A program made the position numbers and the translations under genes. This document shows positions 41,579 to 49,660 of a stretch of DNA of 57,912 bases, in pieces. Positions within the stretch are counted from its first letter, which is position 1. Every line of letters starts with the position of its first letter. Source of the stretch: Acidimicrobiaceae bacterium. Lineage in GTDB: Bacteria > Actinomycetota > Acidimicrobiia > Acidimicrobiales > RAAP-2. The DNA lies in assembly GCA_003133325.1 (NCBI GenBank), contig PKXA01000083.1:32926-90837 (forward strand), in the 5' to 3' direction. The notes beneath the pieces are model-generated. The model saw only the letters and a program-made list of their open reading frames with translations, ran no database searches and was not told the origin of the DNA.

Positions 41579-42532
41579 ATGACACCGCGAACCACTGCCG
41601 ACGATCGACGACCGCCTGGGACCACCCTTGCCACCGGGGACCAGTGGGTCATCGGCCACGGCCATCAGCGGGCGGTGATCACCGAAATGGGTGCAACCAT
41701 CCGAGCGTTCACGGTGAACGACGTCCCGGTGATCGATGGCTTCGGGACCGACGAGTGGAGCCACGGTGGGCGGGGTCAGGTCCTCGCCCCGTGGCCCAAC
41801 CGCTTGGGGGATGGTCGCTACGAATTCGAAGGGATGAGCGCTCAGGCCGCACTCGATGAGCCTTCCCGGCAGAATGCCATCCACGGGTTGGTCCGTTGGC
41901 TGCCATGGTCCATGGCTGGACGGGCCCAGAACCGGGTCACCATGGCCTGTGTCCTCCATCCGTCCCCCGGCTATCCGTTCACCCTGGGCCTCTCCATCGA
42001 GTATCGGCTCGGGCGTGACGGCCTCACCGTCGTCACCGAGGCCGAGAATCTGGGGCCGACGGGGCTGCCGTTCGGGCTGGGCTTCCATCCCTATCTGACG
42101 GTCGGCACACCGGTTGTCGACATGGCGCGCCTGACGGTGCCTGCTGATCGTCGGCTCATTACCGACGATCGAGGACTTCCTACCGGGGAAGCCCCGGTAG
42201 CGGGGACCGAGTTCGATTTCACTACAGGTCGCCTTCTGGGGACGTCTCGATTGGATACCGGCTACACCTCGTTTCGTCGTGACGGGGACGGACGAATACG
42301 GGTCGAGCTCGACCACCCCGACGGGACGATGGGTGTCAGCCTCTGGGCTGATCAGCGCTTCGACTATGTGATGGTCTACAGCGGCGACACCCTCGGTGCG
42401 GGCGAACGGCGCCGGTCACTGGCCATCGAGCCGATGACCTGTCCTCCGGATGCGCTCCGCTCCGGAAACGACATCATTGTGTTGGGCCCCGGTGCCCGCT
42501 GGACCGGATCGTGGGGCATCACCCCACGTTAG
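41579..42532 (+). CDS. Aldose 1-epimerase (galactose mutarotase family)
   Basis: This 317-residue beta-sandwich protein has the catalytic histidines in NAIHGLVRW and GFHPYLTVG and the glutamate in AIEPMTCPPDA. It interconverts alpha and beta anomers of hexoses. The start at ATG 41579 leaves a short disordered N-terminus. Its end overlaps the convergent GGDEF-EAL gene by 14 bases. No sugar operon is adjacent, so the physiological sugar is unclear. Confidence 0.9.
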   Translation: MTPRTTADDRRPPGTTLATGDQWVIGHGHQRAVITEMGATIRAFTVNDVPVIDGFGTDEWSHGGRGQVLAPWPNRLGDGRYEFEGMSAQAALDEPSRQNAIHGLVRWLPWSMAGRAQNRVTMACVLHPSPGYPFTLGLSIEYRLGRDGLTVVTEAENLGPTGLPFGLGFHPYLTVGTPVVDMARLTVPADRRLITDDRGLPTGEAPVAGTEFDFTTGRLLGTSRLDTGYTSFRRDGDGRIRVELDHPDGTMGVSLWADQRFDYVMVYSGDTLGAGERRRSLAIEPMTCPPDALRSGNDIIVLGPGARWTGSWGITPR

Positions 42533-45365
42533 GCCAGGGCTCCCGGGTGCCGCTCATCGAGTCGGTCGCCCCCACGCCTCCGCCAGGTGGGCGGGCCGCC
42601 CCCATGCCTCCGGCGAAGATGGTCTCGGCTACCATCGGCTCGAGCGGCCTGGAGAAGTAGAAGCCCTGGGCGAACCGACATCCCAGTTCGACCAGTCGGT
42701 CCCGTTGCATCCGGGTTTCGATACCCTCGGCCACCACGTCGAGCCCAAAGGCGTCCCCGAGAGTGACGACGGCCGCCACCACCGCGTCGTAGCGGCTGCC
42801 CAGGCTGTCGATGAACGTCTTATCGATCTTCACGATGTCCAGGGGCAATTTCGACAGCGAGAAGAGTGATGAGAATCCGGTGCCGAAGTCGTCGATGGCC
42901 AGACGGATCCCCAACTCCTTCAAGGCATGGAGCCGACGTACGGCGGCTTGAAAGTCCCGCATGAAGAAGCTCTCGGTAATCTCCAGAATGAGTAGGTCCG
43001 GTGGTATCTGTGTAGCCAGCAGTGCGTCGGCCACGTCGTTGACAAAGTGATCGTGTTCGAGTTGCCGGCTCGAGACATTGATGCTCATCGAATCGTCGGG
43101 GCGATCAGGGTAACGCTGACGCCATTCGGCCAACTGCCGGCACCCCTCGTGGAGCACCCAACGGCCGATCGGGACAATGAGGCCGGTGTCCTCGGCGGTC
43201 GGGATGAACCCGAGGGGCTGTACTTCGCCGCGGGTGGGGTGATGCCAGCGGAGGAGTGCCTCCATTCCCACCAGATGATCTCCGTCGAGTGAGATCACCG
43301 GTTGGTAGACCAGTCGGAATTCGCTGCGGTCCAGGGCCATGTGGAGCTGGGCCACGGTGGCCACCCGATTGGCAGCCTGGCGGGTCAGCGCCTCGTCGAA
43401 GAACTCGAATCGCGAACGACCGTTCTGCTTGGCCCGGTTGACTGCGGCGTCAGCGTTACTCATGATTGTCTCGGCGCGATCGGAGGCGAATCCGAAGGCA
43501 ATCCCGATGCTGGCGGTGATATAGCAGTCGATGTCCTCCACGATGAATGGCTGGTCGAACACCGAGAGGAGACGATGGCCGAATCCGATGGCATCGGCAT
43601 GACCGTCCAGCCCTTCGACCAACAGGCCGAACTCATCGCCGCCGAGCCGGGCGATGAAATGACCGTCCACCATGCGTTCGAGCCGTTTGGCCACCGCCAC
43701 CACCAGGGCGTCGCCGACTCGGTGCCCCCGGCTGTCGTTCAGGTATTTGAAGTGGTCCAGGTCGAGCAAGCAGACGGTCATCGGGGGATCCACGGTCAAC
43801 CGGGCATGCAGTGAACGGTCCAGGCGCCGCATGAACAACTCGCGGTTGGCCAGTCCGGTCAACGGGTCGTGGGTGGCCTGATGGGCCAACCGGCGTTCGA
43901 ACTCCCGGCGCTCGGTGACATCGCGGACCGCCACCGAGATGACCTCTCCTTGTGGAGTGTCCAAGGTGCCGAACGAGGCCTCCACCGCAATTTCCGATCC
44001 GTCCTTGCGCAAGGCGAAGATGGTGCGCTCTACGCCGATGAAGGCCTCGCCGATCCCTTGGGTCCAGTTGGCGATGATGGACATCTGCTCGGTCCGTACC
44101 CGTTCGGGCATGAGCATCGATGCCGGCTTCCCCACCAACTCACCGGCGGAGTACCCGAAGAGGGTCTCGGCCTGGTTGCTGACTTCCACGATGAGGCCGT
44201 CGGCCACGTTGGCTACCACCACCGCGTCCGGGGACGATTCGAGGAGCTGCCGAAAATGGTCCGTATCCCGCCTCTGCAGTTCGAGGAGCTGCGCGTTCTC
44301 GAGCGCGTGCCCAGCTTGGCCGGCCAACATCTCGAAGGCGGCAATCTGCTCGGGCAAGGGGGTGCGGCGCTCGCGGGTGGCGGCTTCGAGGATGGCGCCC
44401 AGTTCGCCGTTCACCCACACCGGGGCGGCCATCACCGTCTGATACCCGTCACTGGCCAGCATCGGGACACTTCCCGGCTTGGTGGCATAGTCGGCGATCA
44501 CCACGATGCTGCGCCTTTGGAGGACCAGGGCGACCGCTCCGGTGGTGACGCTGTGATGGCGGGACGTGTAGTCCGCATAAAGGTTTCGGGCATGAAGGAC
44601 GCGATAGGTGGTGGCGTTCTCGTCGATGGCGCAGATGTCGGAGGCCTCGAATCCCAGGGTCCCCAGCGCGTCGACGACGGCAACGAGCACGTGGTCGACA
44701 TCGGAGACATCGATCTGGCGTGCCACCGCCGCCACTCGGCTCCACAGTGCCACCCGGTTCTCCGAGGCTTTGTGTTCCGCCATCTGCCGTCGGAAGGAAC
44801 GACCGAGCTCGTGGTTCAAGAGTCCGACCGCGAGCGAGGCGGCCATGATCACGCCGAGGCGGAACACCAGTTCAGCGATCTCGATGCGCCAACCGGTTGC
44901 GGCCAGGGTGACGACATATCCGATGGTGGTGAAGGCCCCCAGGGTGATCTGTACGGAGATCGGGTAGTTGGGCCCGGCCAGAAAGACCGGCGTGACGACG
45001 AGGAGGACGAAGAGCTCCGATTGGGAGCCGTGGGTGAAGGCGATGCTGAGATCGACCATGCCGACCATGGCGACGGCCCAGCCGTAGACGGCCATCCTCC
45101 CGTGGGGCCGGGCCAGAATCTGCTTCCACGGGAGGATGCCGATGATCACGGTCAGGGCGGTGACCACCAGAATCAGGGCGAAGGCGCCGGCCCGGTTGGC
45201 TCGGTTGTGGCCGGGGAGCACCACATAGAGCGTCACCACCAAGATGATGAAGACCGACGAGAGAATCCCGCCCCGAACCGTTTGCAGCGTGTATCTCGCC
45301 CACGGATCGTCGGATTGTGACACCGGCGAGTGGTCGTCACCGATGTCAGGCTCAGCAGTCGACAT
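42519..45365 (-). CDS. Membrane GAF-PAS-GGDEF-EAL cyclic-di-GMP protein
   Basis: This 948-residue protein has about six membrane segments (residues 35-185), a GAF domain (about 205-365), a PAS domain (370-485), a GGDEF domain with intact GGDEF at 575-579, and an EAL domain with EALLRW at 702 and DDFGTGFSS. Both the cyclase and phosphodiesterase signatures are intact, so it may make and break cyclic di-GMP under control of redox, light or ligand signals at GAF/PAS. The ATG at 45365 is chosen for GAGGAGG. The C-terminus is Gly/Pro-rich. It is the only c-di-GMP gene in the window. Confidence 0.93.
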   Translation of the reverse strand: MSTAEPDIGDDHSPVSQSDDPWARYTLQTVRGGILSSVFIILVVTLYVVLPGHNRANRAGAFALILVVTALTVIIGILPWKQILARPHGRMAVYGWAVAMVGMVDLSIAFTHGSQSELFVLLVVTPVFLAGPNYPISVQITLGAFTTIGYVVTLAATGWRIEIAELVFRLGVIMAASLAVGLLNHELGRSFRRQMAEHKASENRVALWSRVAAVARQIDVSDVDHVLVAVVDALGTLGFEASDICAIDENATTYRVLHARNLYADYTSRHHSVTTGAVALVLQRRSIVVIADYATKPGSVPMLASDGYQTVMAAPVWVNGELGAILEAATRERRTPLPEQIAAFEMLAGQAGHALENAQLLELQRRDTDHFRQLLESSPDAVVVANVADGLIVEVSNQAETLFGYSAGELVGKPASMLMPERVRTEQMSIIANWTQGIGEAFIGVERTIFALRKDGSEIAVEASFGTLDTPQGEVISVAVRDVTERREFERRLAHQATHDPLTGLANRELFMRRLDRSLHARLTVDPPMTVCLLDLDHFKYLNDSRGHRVGDALVVAVAKRLERMVDGHFIARLGGDEFGLLVEGLDGHADAIGFGHRLLSVFDQPFIVEDIDCYITASIGIAFGFASDRAETIMSNADAAVNRAKQNGRSRFEFFDEALTRQAANRVATVAQLHMALDRSEFRLVYQPVISLDGDHLVGMEALLRWHHPTRGEVQPLGFIPTAEDTGLIVPIGRWVLHEGCRQLAEWRQRYPDRPDDSMSINVSSRQLEHDHFVNDVADALLATQIPPDLLILEITESFFMRDFQAAVRRLHALKELGIRLAIDDFGTGFSSLFSLSKLPLDIVKIDKTFIDSLGSRYDAVVAAVVTLGDAFGLDVVAEGIETRMQRDRLVELGCRFAQGFYFSRPLEPMVAETIFAGGMGAARPPGGGVGATDSMSGTREPWPNVG

Positions 45366-45578
45366 CCGGTCCTCCTCGTTCGGCTGCATCGTAGCGGGGG
45401 GCCAAAGAATAGAACAGAGCGGAGCCGGGCCATGATGGCGGAGAAGGGACTGGTAGGTGGGCTGCGGGCCCGCCCGATCAGGGCGACATCGTCCACTTGG
45501 ATCACCACAGGGAACGTCGGGTACGGTCAAGGCCACGGATCAGCCAATGAAACGTCCGATGAACGCGGAGGGGATCAG

Positions 45579-45992
45579 TTGAGTGACCAGATAACGTTGG
45601 TTGACTACTTGGAGCTGGGGGACGACCCCCACCTGGTGGCCAACGAGTGTCGGGCGTGTGGGGCGAGGTTCTTCGACCGGCGTAACGCCTGCGCCTCGTG
45701 CGGGAAGACGGAATTCAAACGAGTCCGCATCGCCGGTGACGGTGAGGTCCGGGCGTTCACCATCGTGTCCTTCGCCGCTCCCGGGGTACCGGTCCCGTTC
45801 GTCGCTGCGCTGGTCGACTGCGACGGAACCAGTGTCCGCGCCAACCTGATCAACGTGGAGGCCGATCCCGATCACGTGAGTCTGGGGATGAAGGTGCGCC
45901 TGGCCACCTACTCACTAGGGGAGGACAGCAACGGAACCGAGGCGATCGGGTTTGGATTCGAGCCACAGGAGGCACACGACAATGGCAAATGA
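45579..45992 (+). CDS. DUF35 zinc-ribbon/OB-fold protein
   Basis: This 137-residue protein has a zinc ribbon (C24, C27, C38, C41) and an OB fold (GDGEVRAFTIVSFAAPGVPVPFVAALVDC). TTG at 45579 is taken as start because GGAGGGG sits five bases before it and no ATG or GTG lies in a suitable place. It overlaps the following thiolase gene by 11 bases. Such pairs act as acyl-CoA thiolase or aldolase complexes. This is the second DUF35-thiolase pair in the window. Confidence 0.87.
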   Translation: MSDQITLVDYLELGDDPHLVANECRACGARFFDRRNACASCGKTEFKRVRIAGDGEVRAFTIVSFAAPGVPVPFVAALVDCDGTSVRANLINVEADPDHVSLGMKVRLATYSLGEDSNGTEAIGFGFEPQEAHDNGK

Positions 45993-47187
45993 TGACATTT
46001 GGATTCTCGGAATTCACATGACCAAATTCGGCAAGCATCCTGATCTCGACGTGGTCGACTTGGCCGCCGAGGCAGCCATGGGTGCACTCGACGATGGTGG
46101 GGTCGGCATCAAGGACATGGGGGTGCTGGCGGCCGGTTGCCTGATGATGGCATCGGCGGGGATCGGCCAACAGCTCCAAAAGCAGATCGGGCAGACCGGT
46201 ATCCCGGTGTACAACGTCGCCAACGCCTGTGCCACAGGCGCTACCGCCTTGCGCACGGTCATCATGGCGGTGAGAGCCGGTGAATGTGACATGGGCCTGG
46301 CCGTCGGGGTCGAGAAGCTGTCGGGGGCGGGGCTGCTGTCGGGAGGTTCCCGTAAGTCCGACGACGACACCTGGACTCGTCATGGCCGTTACGGCGCGGT
46401 GGCGCCGGTTGACGGACGTATCGGAACCGAGACCATGCCGGGAGTGTTTGCGCAGATCGGCATGGAGTACGGGCACAAATACGGTGGTACCAGTTTTGAA
46501 CTGTTTGCCCGGATCTCGGAGAAGAACCACTCGCACTCCACCCTGAACCCGCTGGCCTCCTACTCCAAGGCGATGAGTCTCGAGCAGATCATGGGCGACA
46601 TGATGATCGCTTACCCGAATACCCGACCGATGTGTTCGGCCAACTGTGATGGTGCGGCGGCGGCGGTGATCGTGAGCGACGCCAAACTCCGCACCCTCGA
46701 TCCCGATCAGCGGCGACGGGCGGTGAAAGTCTCGGCCTCGGTGCTGACCAGCGATCCATGGGAAGAGTCGTGTCAGGTACTGCCTGACGTCAACACCCTC
46801 ACCCGCAACGCGGCCAAGTTGGCGTACGAACAGGCCGGAGTCGGCCCCGAAGACCTTGACCTGGTCGAGTTGCACGACTGTTTCGCCACTGCCGAGTTGG
46901 TGCACTACGACAACCTGATGCTGTGCCCGGTGGGCGGAGCGGTGGACTTCTTCGAATCCGGGGCCACTTGGCGCGACGGTTCGAAGCCGGTCAACGTGTC
47001 AGGCGGCCTCGAGTCCAAGGGTCATCCCATCGCCGCCACCGGAATCGCCAACGTCTGGGAAGTTGCCCACCATCTTCGTGGAGAAGCCGGTGACCGGCAG
47101 ATCGAGGGAGCAACGGTGGGCCTTGCCCACGTCATCGGCCTGGGCTCCGCCTGTGGCATTCATATTCTGGAGAAGGCAGCCGGCTGA
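45982..47187 (+). CDS. Acetyl-CoA acetyltransferase/SCP2-type thiolase
   Basis: This 401-residue thiolase has the nucleophilic cysteine in NACATGATA, the histidine in SKGHPIAATG and a second cysteine in GSACGIHIL. The catalytic set looks complete, unlike the thiolase-fold protein at 19943. It starts with ATG inside the DUF35 gene end. It would condense or cleave acyl-CoA with its DUF35 partner. No other beta-oxidation genes adjoin. Confidence 0.88.
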   Translation: MANDDIWILGIHMTKFGKHPDLDVVDLAAEAAMGALDDGGVGIKDMGVLAAGCLMMASAGIGQQLQKQIGQTGIPVYNVANACATGATALRTVIMAVRAGECDMGLAVGVEKLSGAGLLSGGSRKSDDDTWTRHGRYGAVAPVDGRIGTETMPGVFAQIGMEYGHKYGGTSFELFARISEKNHSHSTLNPLASYSKAMSLEQIMGDMMIAYPNTRPMCSANCDGAAAAVIVSDAKLRTLDPDQRRRAVKVSASVLTSDPWEESCQVLPDVNTLTRNAAKLAYEQAGVGPEDLDLVELHDCFATAELVHYDNLMLCPVGGAVDFFESGATWRDGSKPVNVSGGLESKGHPIAATGIANVWEVAHHLRGEAGDRQIEGATVGLAHVIGLGSACGIHILEKAAG

Positions 47188-47231
47188 AGGCAAAGCCGAA
47201 GCCGAATCCGGGGCGCGGTGCTCGCATCATG

Positions 47232-48023
47232 TCATCCCTTATGGCTGGTGGTTGATGGATCGAGGGCATAGACCACGGTGACCTGGGCAGTGGACTGCTG
47301 GGTTCCGGGTTGTACGGGAACGCTCGCCGTGGCCCCGGCCCCGGCGGATGCGGCCGGAGGGAGGTTGTTCTCCGTGAGGGGATAGGTTGTCGTGGAGTCG
47401 GTGATCGAGCACACTCCGTTGATCGATTCACCGGCGGCGGTCGCCATCGAACGGGCGTGAGCGGCGGCGACCCCGATGCCATCGGCTCGGGCGGTACCGT
47501 CCACCGTGGTGGTGTCGTCCACGGAGAACGTGAGCCCATTGACGCGGATGGCGTTACCGGCTGAACTGGCGGCGGCATCGATCACCGCGCCCGAAGCGGA
47601 CAGGTTGTGAAGCTTGACCACGATCGTGTTCGCAACCTGGTAGCCGGTGATGGTGCCATTGGTGGCGAAATTCGGCTGTATGGAGAAGTTGGTCGTCTGG
47701 ATATCGGCTTTTGCCACCCCGGCCAGCTGGAGCGTATTCGACAGTGCCGTCGCTTTGTCGTTGGCTTCGGTGAGAGCGGCCGAGGCGGTGGGATCGGAAA
47801 CGTCGACTCCGATATCGAGGGTGAGCAGGTTCGGGGTCGCGGTTGCCTGTCCCGAGGCTTGCACGGTGAGCTTGGGCGCGGTACTCCCACATGCCGGAGT
47901 GGGTGTCGCCGCACTGGCACCCGAGTTGGTGCAGGCCGACAGGGCGACGCCGGTGATGCCGGCCAGGGCCAGGGGACCGATGGTGGTGAACAACCGTCGT
48001 CGGTTCGGGATGATGTGTCTCAT
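47232..48023 (-). CDS. SIMPL-domain (DUF541) lipoprotein
   Basis: This 263-residue lipoprotein has an N-terminal signal with lipobox LSAC (ALAGITGVALSACTNSG) and a SIMPL/DUF541 domain (VQASGQATATPNLLTLDIGVDV to the C-terminus). SIMPL proteins are periplasmic or surface proteins with a poorly known role in oxidative-stress and envelope homeostasis. The ATG at 48023 follows AAGGAG. It is the third gene of a minus-strand unit headed by an ECF sigma factor, 53 bases after the membrane protein. Confidence 0.87.
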   Translation of the reverse strand: MRHIIPNRRRLFTTIGPLALAGITGVALSACTNSGASAATPTPACGSTAPKLTVQASGQATATPNLLTLDIGVDVSDPTASAALTEANDKATALSNTLQLAGVAKADIQTTNFSIQPNFATNGTITGYQVANTIVVKLHNLSASGAVIDAAASSAGNAIRVNGLTFSVDDTTTVDGTARADGIGVAAAHARSMATAAGESINGVCSITDSTTTYPLTENNLPPAASAGAGATASVPVQPGTQQSTAQVTVVYALDPSTTSHKG

Positions 48024-48076
48024 GGAGCTCTCCTTGGGTAGTCGGTCGACGTCAGTGGGGATGCCAGGCGGACTGC

Positions 48077-48901
48077 CTAACCAGTCGAGGATGGGGTGGA
48101 CATCGGGGTGCCGGCACAACTCGGCGGGGGCTGCCCCCTGTCAGGGGTGAACCCGACAGTTCCTTCCGGACTGATGAAACGCAACTCGCCACTGGGATCG
48201 AGCCGCATCCACACCCACAGATCGGGGCCGTTGGCCGGAGGGGGCATTTCCGAGTCCCAGAGGCGCCCGTCGAAGGTGATCCGCCCATCGCACCGCTCGG
48301 GGAGCGTGTATGCGTAGTACTTGCCAACCACCACTCCCCGGCCACAGGGAGGGGTCGTTTCGCGGCCCGAGCAGAGCCCGTCGGGGCCACTGCCGTTCCC
48401 GGCGTGTGGGACCGGACCGCAGTAGCGGCCATTCTGCCACGATGGATCGGGCGAGTGAGCCGGGCACGGCAGTGGTGCCGACGGCGGCGCTGACGCCGCA
48501 GCCGGTCCAGGCACAGTTCCGGCTGCGGCCGATGAACCGGTTCCACCCGACGCTGTCGCTCCGTTCTGCGTTCCCGTTCCGCCCGACGGACCGAACATGG
48601 CCAACCCTGGCTGTGATCGGCTGAGATCAGGTGTTCCCACCGTTGGCGTGGACATCTGGTTGTGAGTGGCGGATGGAGTGGACTTCAGCGCACTTCTGAC
48701 CGGCGCCGGGGTCCGGACGCTGATGGCGGTGAATGTGGCTCCGACCATGATCACCATCGCCAGACCACCGATCATTGCGCGCCGTTTGTGTCGGATTCGC
48801 CGGATACGCCGGTCCACTTCGACTCGATGGGTCGGAGCCGGCACCGGTGGGGACGGGTCGTCGAGGTCGTCAAACATGGCAGCGCCACCGGCGAGGGTCA
48901 T
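48077..48901 (-). CDS. Single-pass membrane protein, possible anti-sigma factor
   Basis: This 274-residue protein has a basic cytoplasmic N-terminus (RVEVDRRIRRIRHKRR), one transmembrane segment (about 40-62, MIGGLAMVIMVGATFTAI) and a large extracellular Ser/Gly/Pro/Ala-rich region. The C-terminal domain has four or more cysteines (LPCPAHSP, YCGPVPH, LCSGRETTPPCG, PPSCAG). It is coupled to the ECF sigma gene by ATGA, the position of membrane anti-sigma factors. No ZAS zinc motif is seen. The anti-sigma role is inferred from position only; the extracellular domain is not recognised. Confidence 0.7.
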   Translation of the reverse strand: MTLAGGAAMFDDLDDPSPPVPAPTHRVEVDRRIRRIRHKRRAMIGGLAMVIMVGATFTAISVRTPAPVRSALKSTPSATHNQMSTPTVGTPDLSRSQPGLAMFGPSGGTGTQNGATASGGTGSSAAAGTVPGPAAASAPPSAPLPCPAHSPDPSWQNGRYCGPVPHAGNGSGPDGLCSGRETTPPCGRGVVVGKYYAYTLPERCDGRITFDGRLWDSEMPPPANGPDLWVWMRLDPSGELRFISPEGTVGFTPDRGQPPPSCAGTPMSTPSSTG

Positions 48902-49365
48902 GGTTCCCCCAACTCCCGCTTGAGACTGGCCATCGCCCGCGACGTGTGTTGCTTGACGCTTCCGGTCGAGACGCCCAGTGCGAGCGCGGTCTGTGATTCG
49001 CTGAGATCGGCGAAGTAGCGGAGGACAACCGTGTCCCGTTGACGGCGCGGTAGGCGTTCCAGCGCCCGGACCAGGTCGATCCGCCGGCTGTCGAACGGGT
49101 CGGCAGGTTGGACTGGTCGATCGGTCGGTGCCCGTCTTCGCCGACGCCAGATGTCGATGGCGAGGTTGGCCGAAACGGTTGTAACCCACGGCGCCGGCTC
49201 GGTGCGAACCGTTCGCCAGTGGAGGGAGGCCCGAGTGAGCGCGTCGATGGCCACGTCCTCGGCATCCTCCCGCGAGCCGAGGAGCCGGTAGGCGGAACGG
49301 TAGGCAATTCGAAATAGGCGGTCGAAGGCATCGTCGAAGCTTCCAATCTCGGCGGCATGTTCCAT
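48898..49365 (-). CDS. ECF-type RNA polymerase sigma factor
   Basis: This 155-residue sigma-70 family protein has region 2 (AYRLLGSREDAEDVAIDALTRA) and region 4 (RLPRRQRDTVVLRYFADLSESQTALALGVSTGSVKQHTSRAMASL). It is short, like the SigE-type ECF group of actinobacteria. It directs polymerase to stress promoters. It overlaps the membrane protein by ATGA. A candidate autoregulatory promoter is at 49384-49409. Confidence 0.92.
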   Translation of the reverse strand: MEHAAEIGSFDDAFDRLFRIAYRSAYRLLGSREDAEDVAIDALTRASLHWRTVRTEPAPWVTTVSANLAIDIWRRRRRAPTDRPVQPADPFDSRRIDLVRALERLPRRQRDTVVLRYFADLSESQTALALGVSTGSVKQHTSRAMASLKRELGEP

Positions 49366-49383
49366 ACGTCTCTAACTATCTTC

Positions 49384-49409
49384 ACGAATGAGAGTCCCCA
49401 AAGGTTGAC
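49384..49409 (-). promoter_or_regulatory. Candidate ECF autoregulatory promoter
   Basis: On the minus strand GTCAACC (49403-49409) and CGT (49384-49386) are separated so that AACC-N16-CGT is read, the usual form of ECF promoters. It lies about 20 bases before the sigma factor ATG. Confidence 0.4.
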
Positions 49410-49660
49410 ATGCTCGTAGAAGTTGTTGAATTCGGTGGTCGAACGGCACATCGACAGTCGTCAAATGCCGGCCAGATGGCGCCCGTCGTTTGTCTTCAGG
49501 CGAGGGGATCGGACCGGTTGCCCAACTGGCTGCCGACGTGCGTTTTCGTCAATTGGCTTCGAGGAGCTGGGCCATAGTCAGGGGATTGTCGTCGACCACT
49601 GAATCCATGCGCCGGTGTCGGGTGCACCCAATTGCATGCCGGGCCGTGGTAAAAGTCGAT

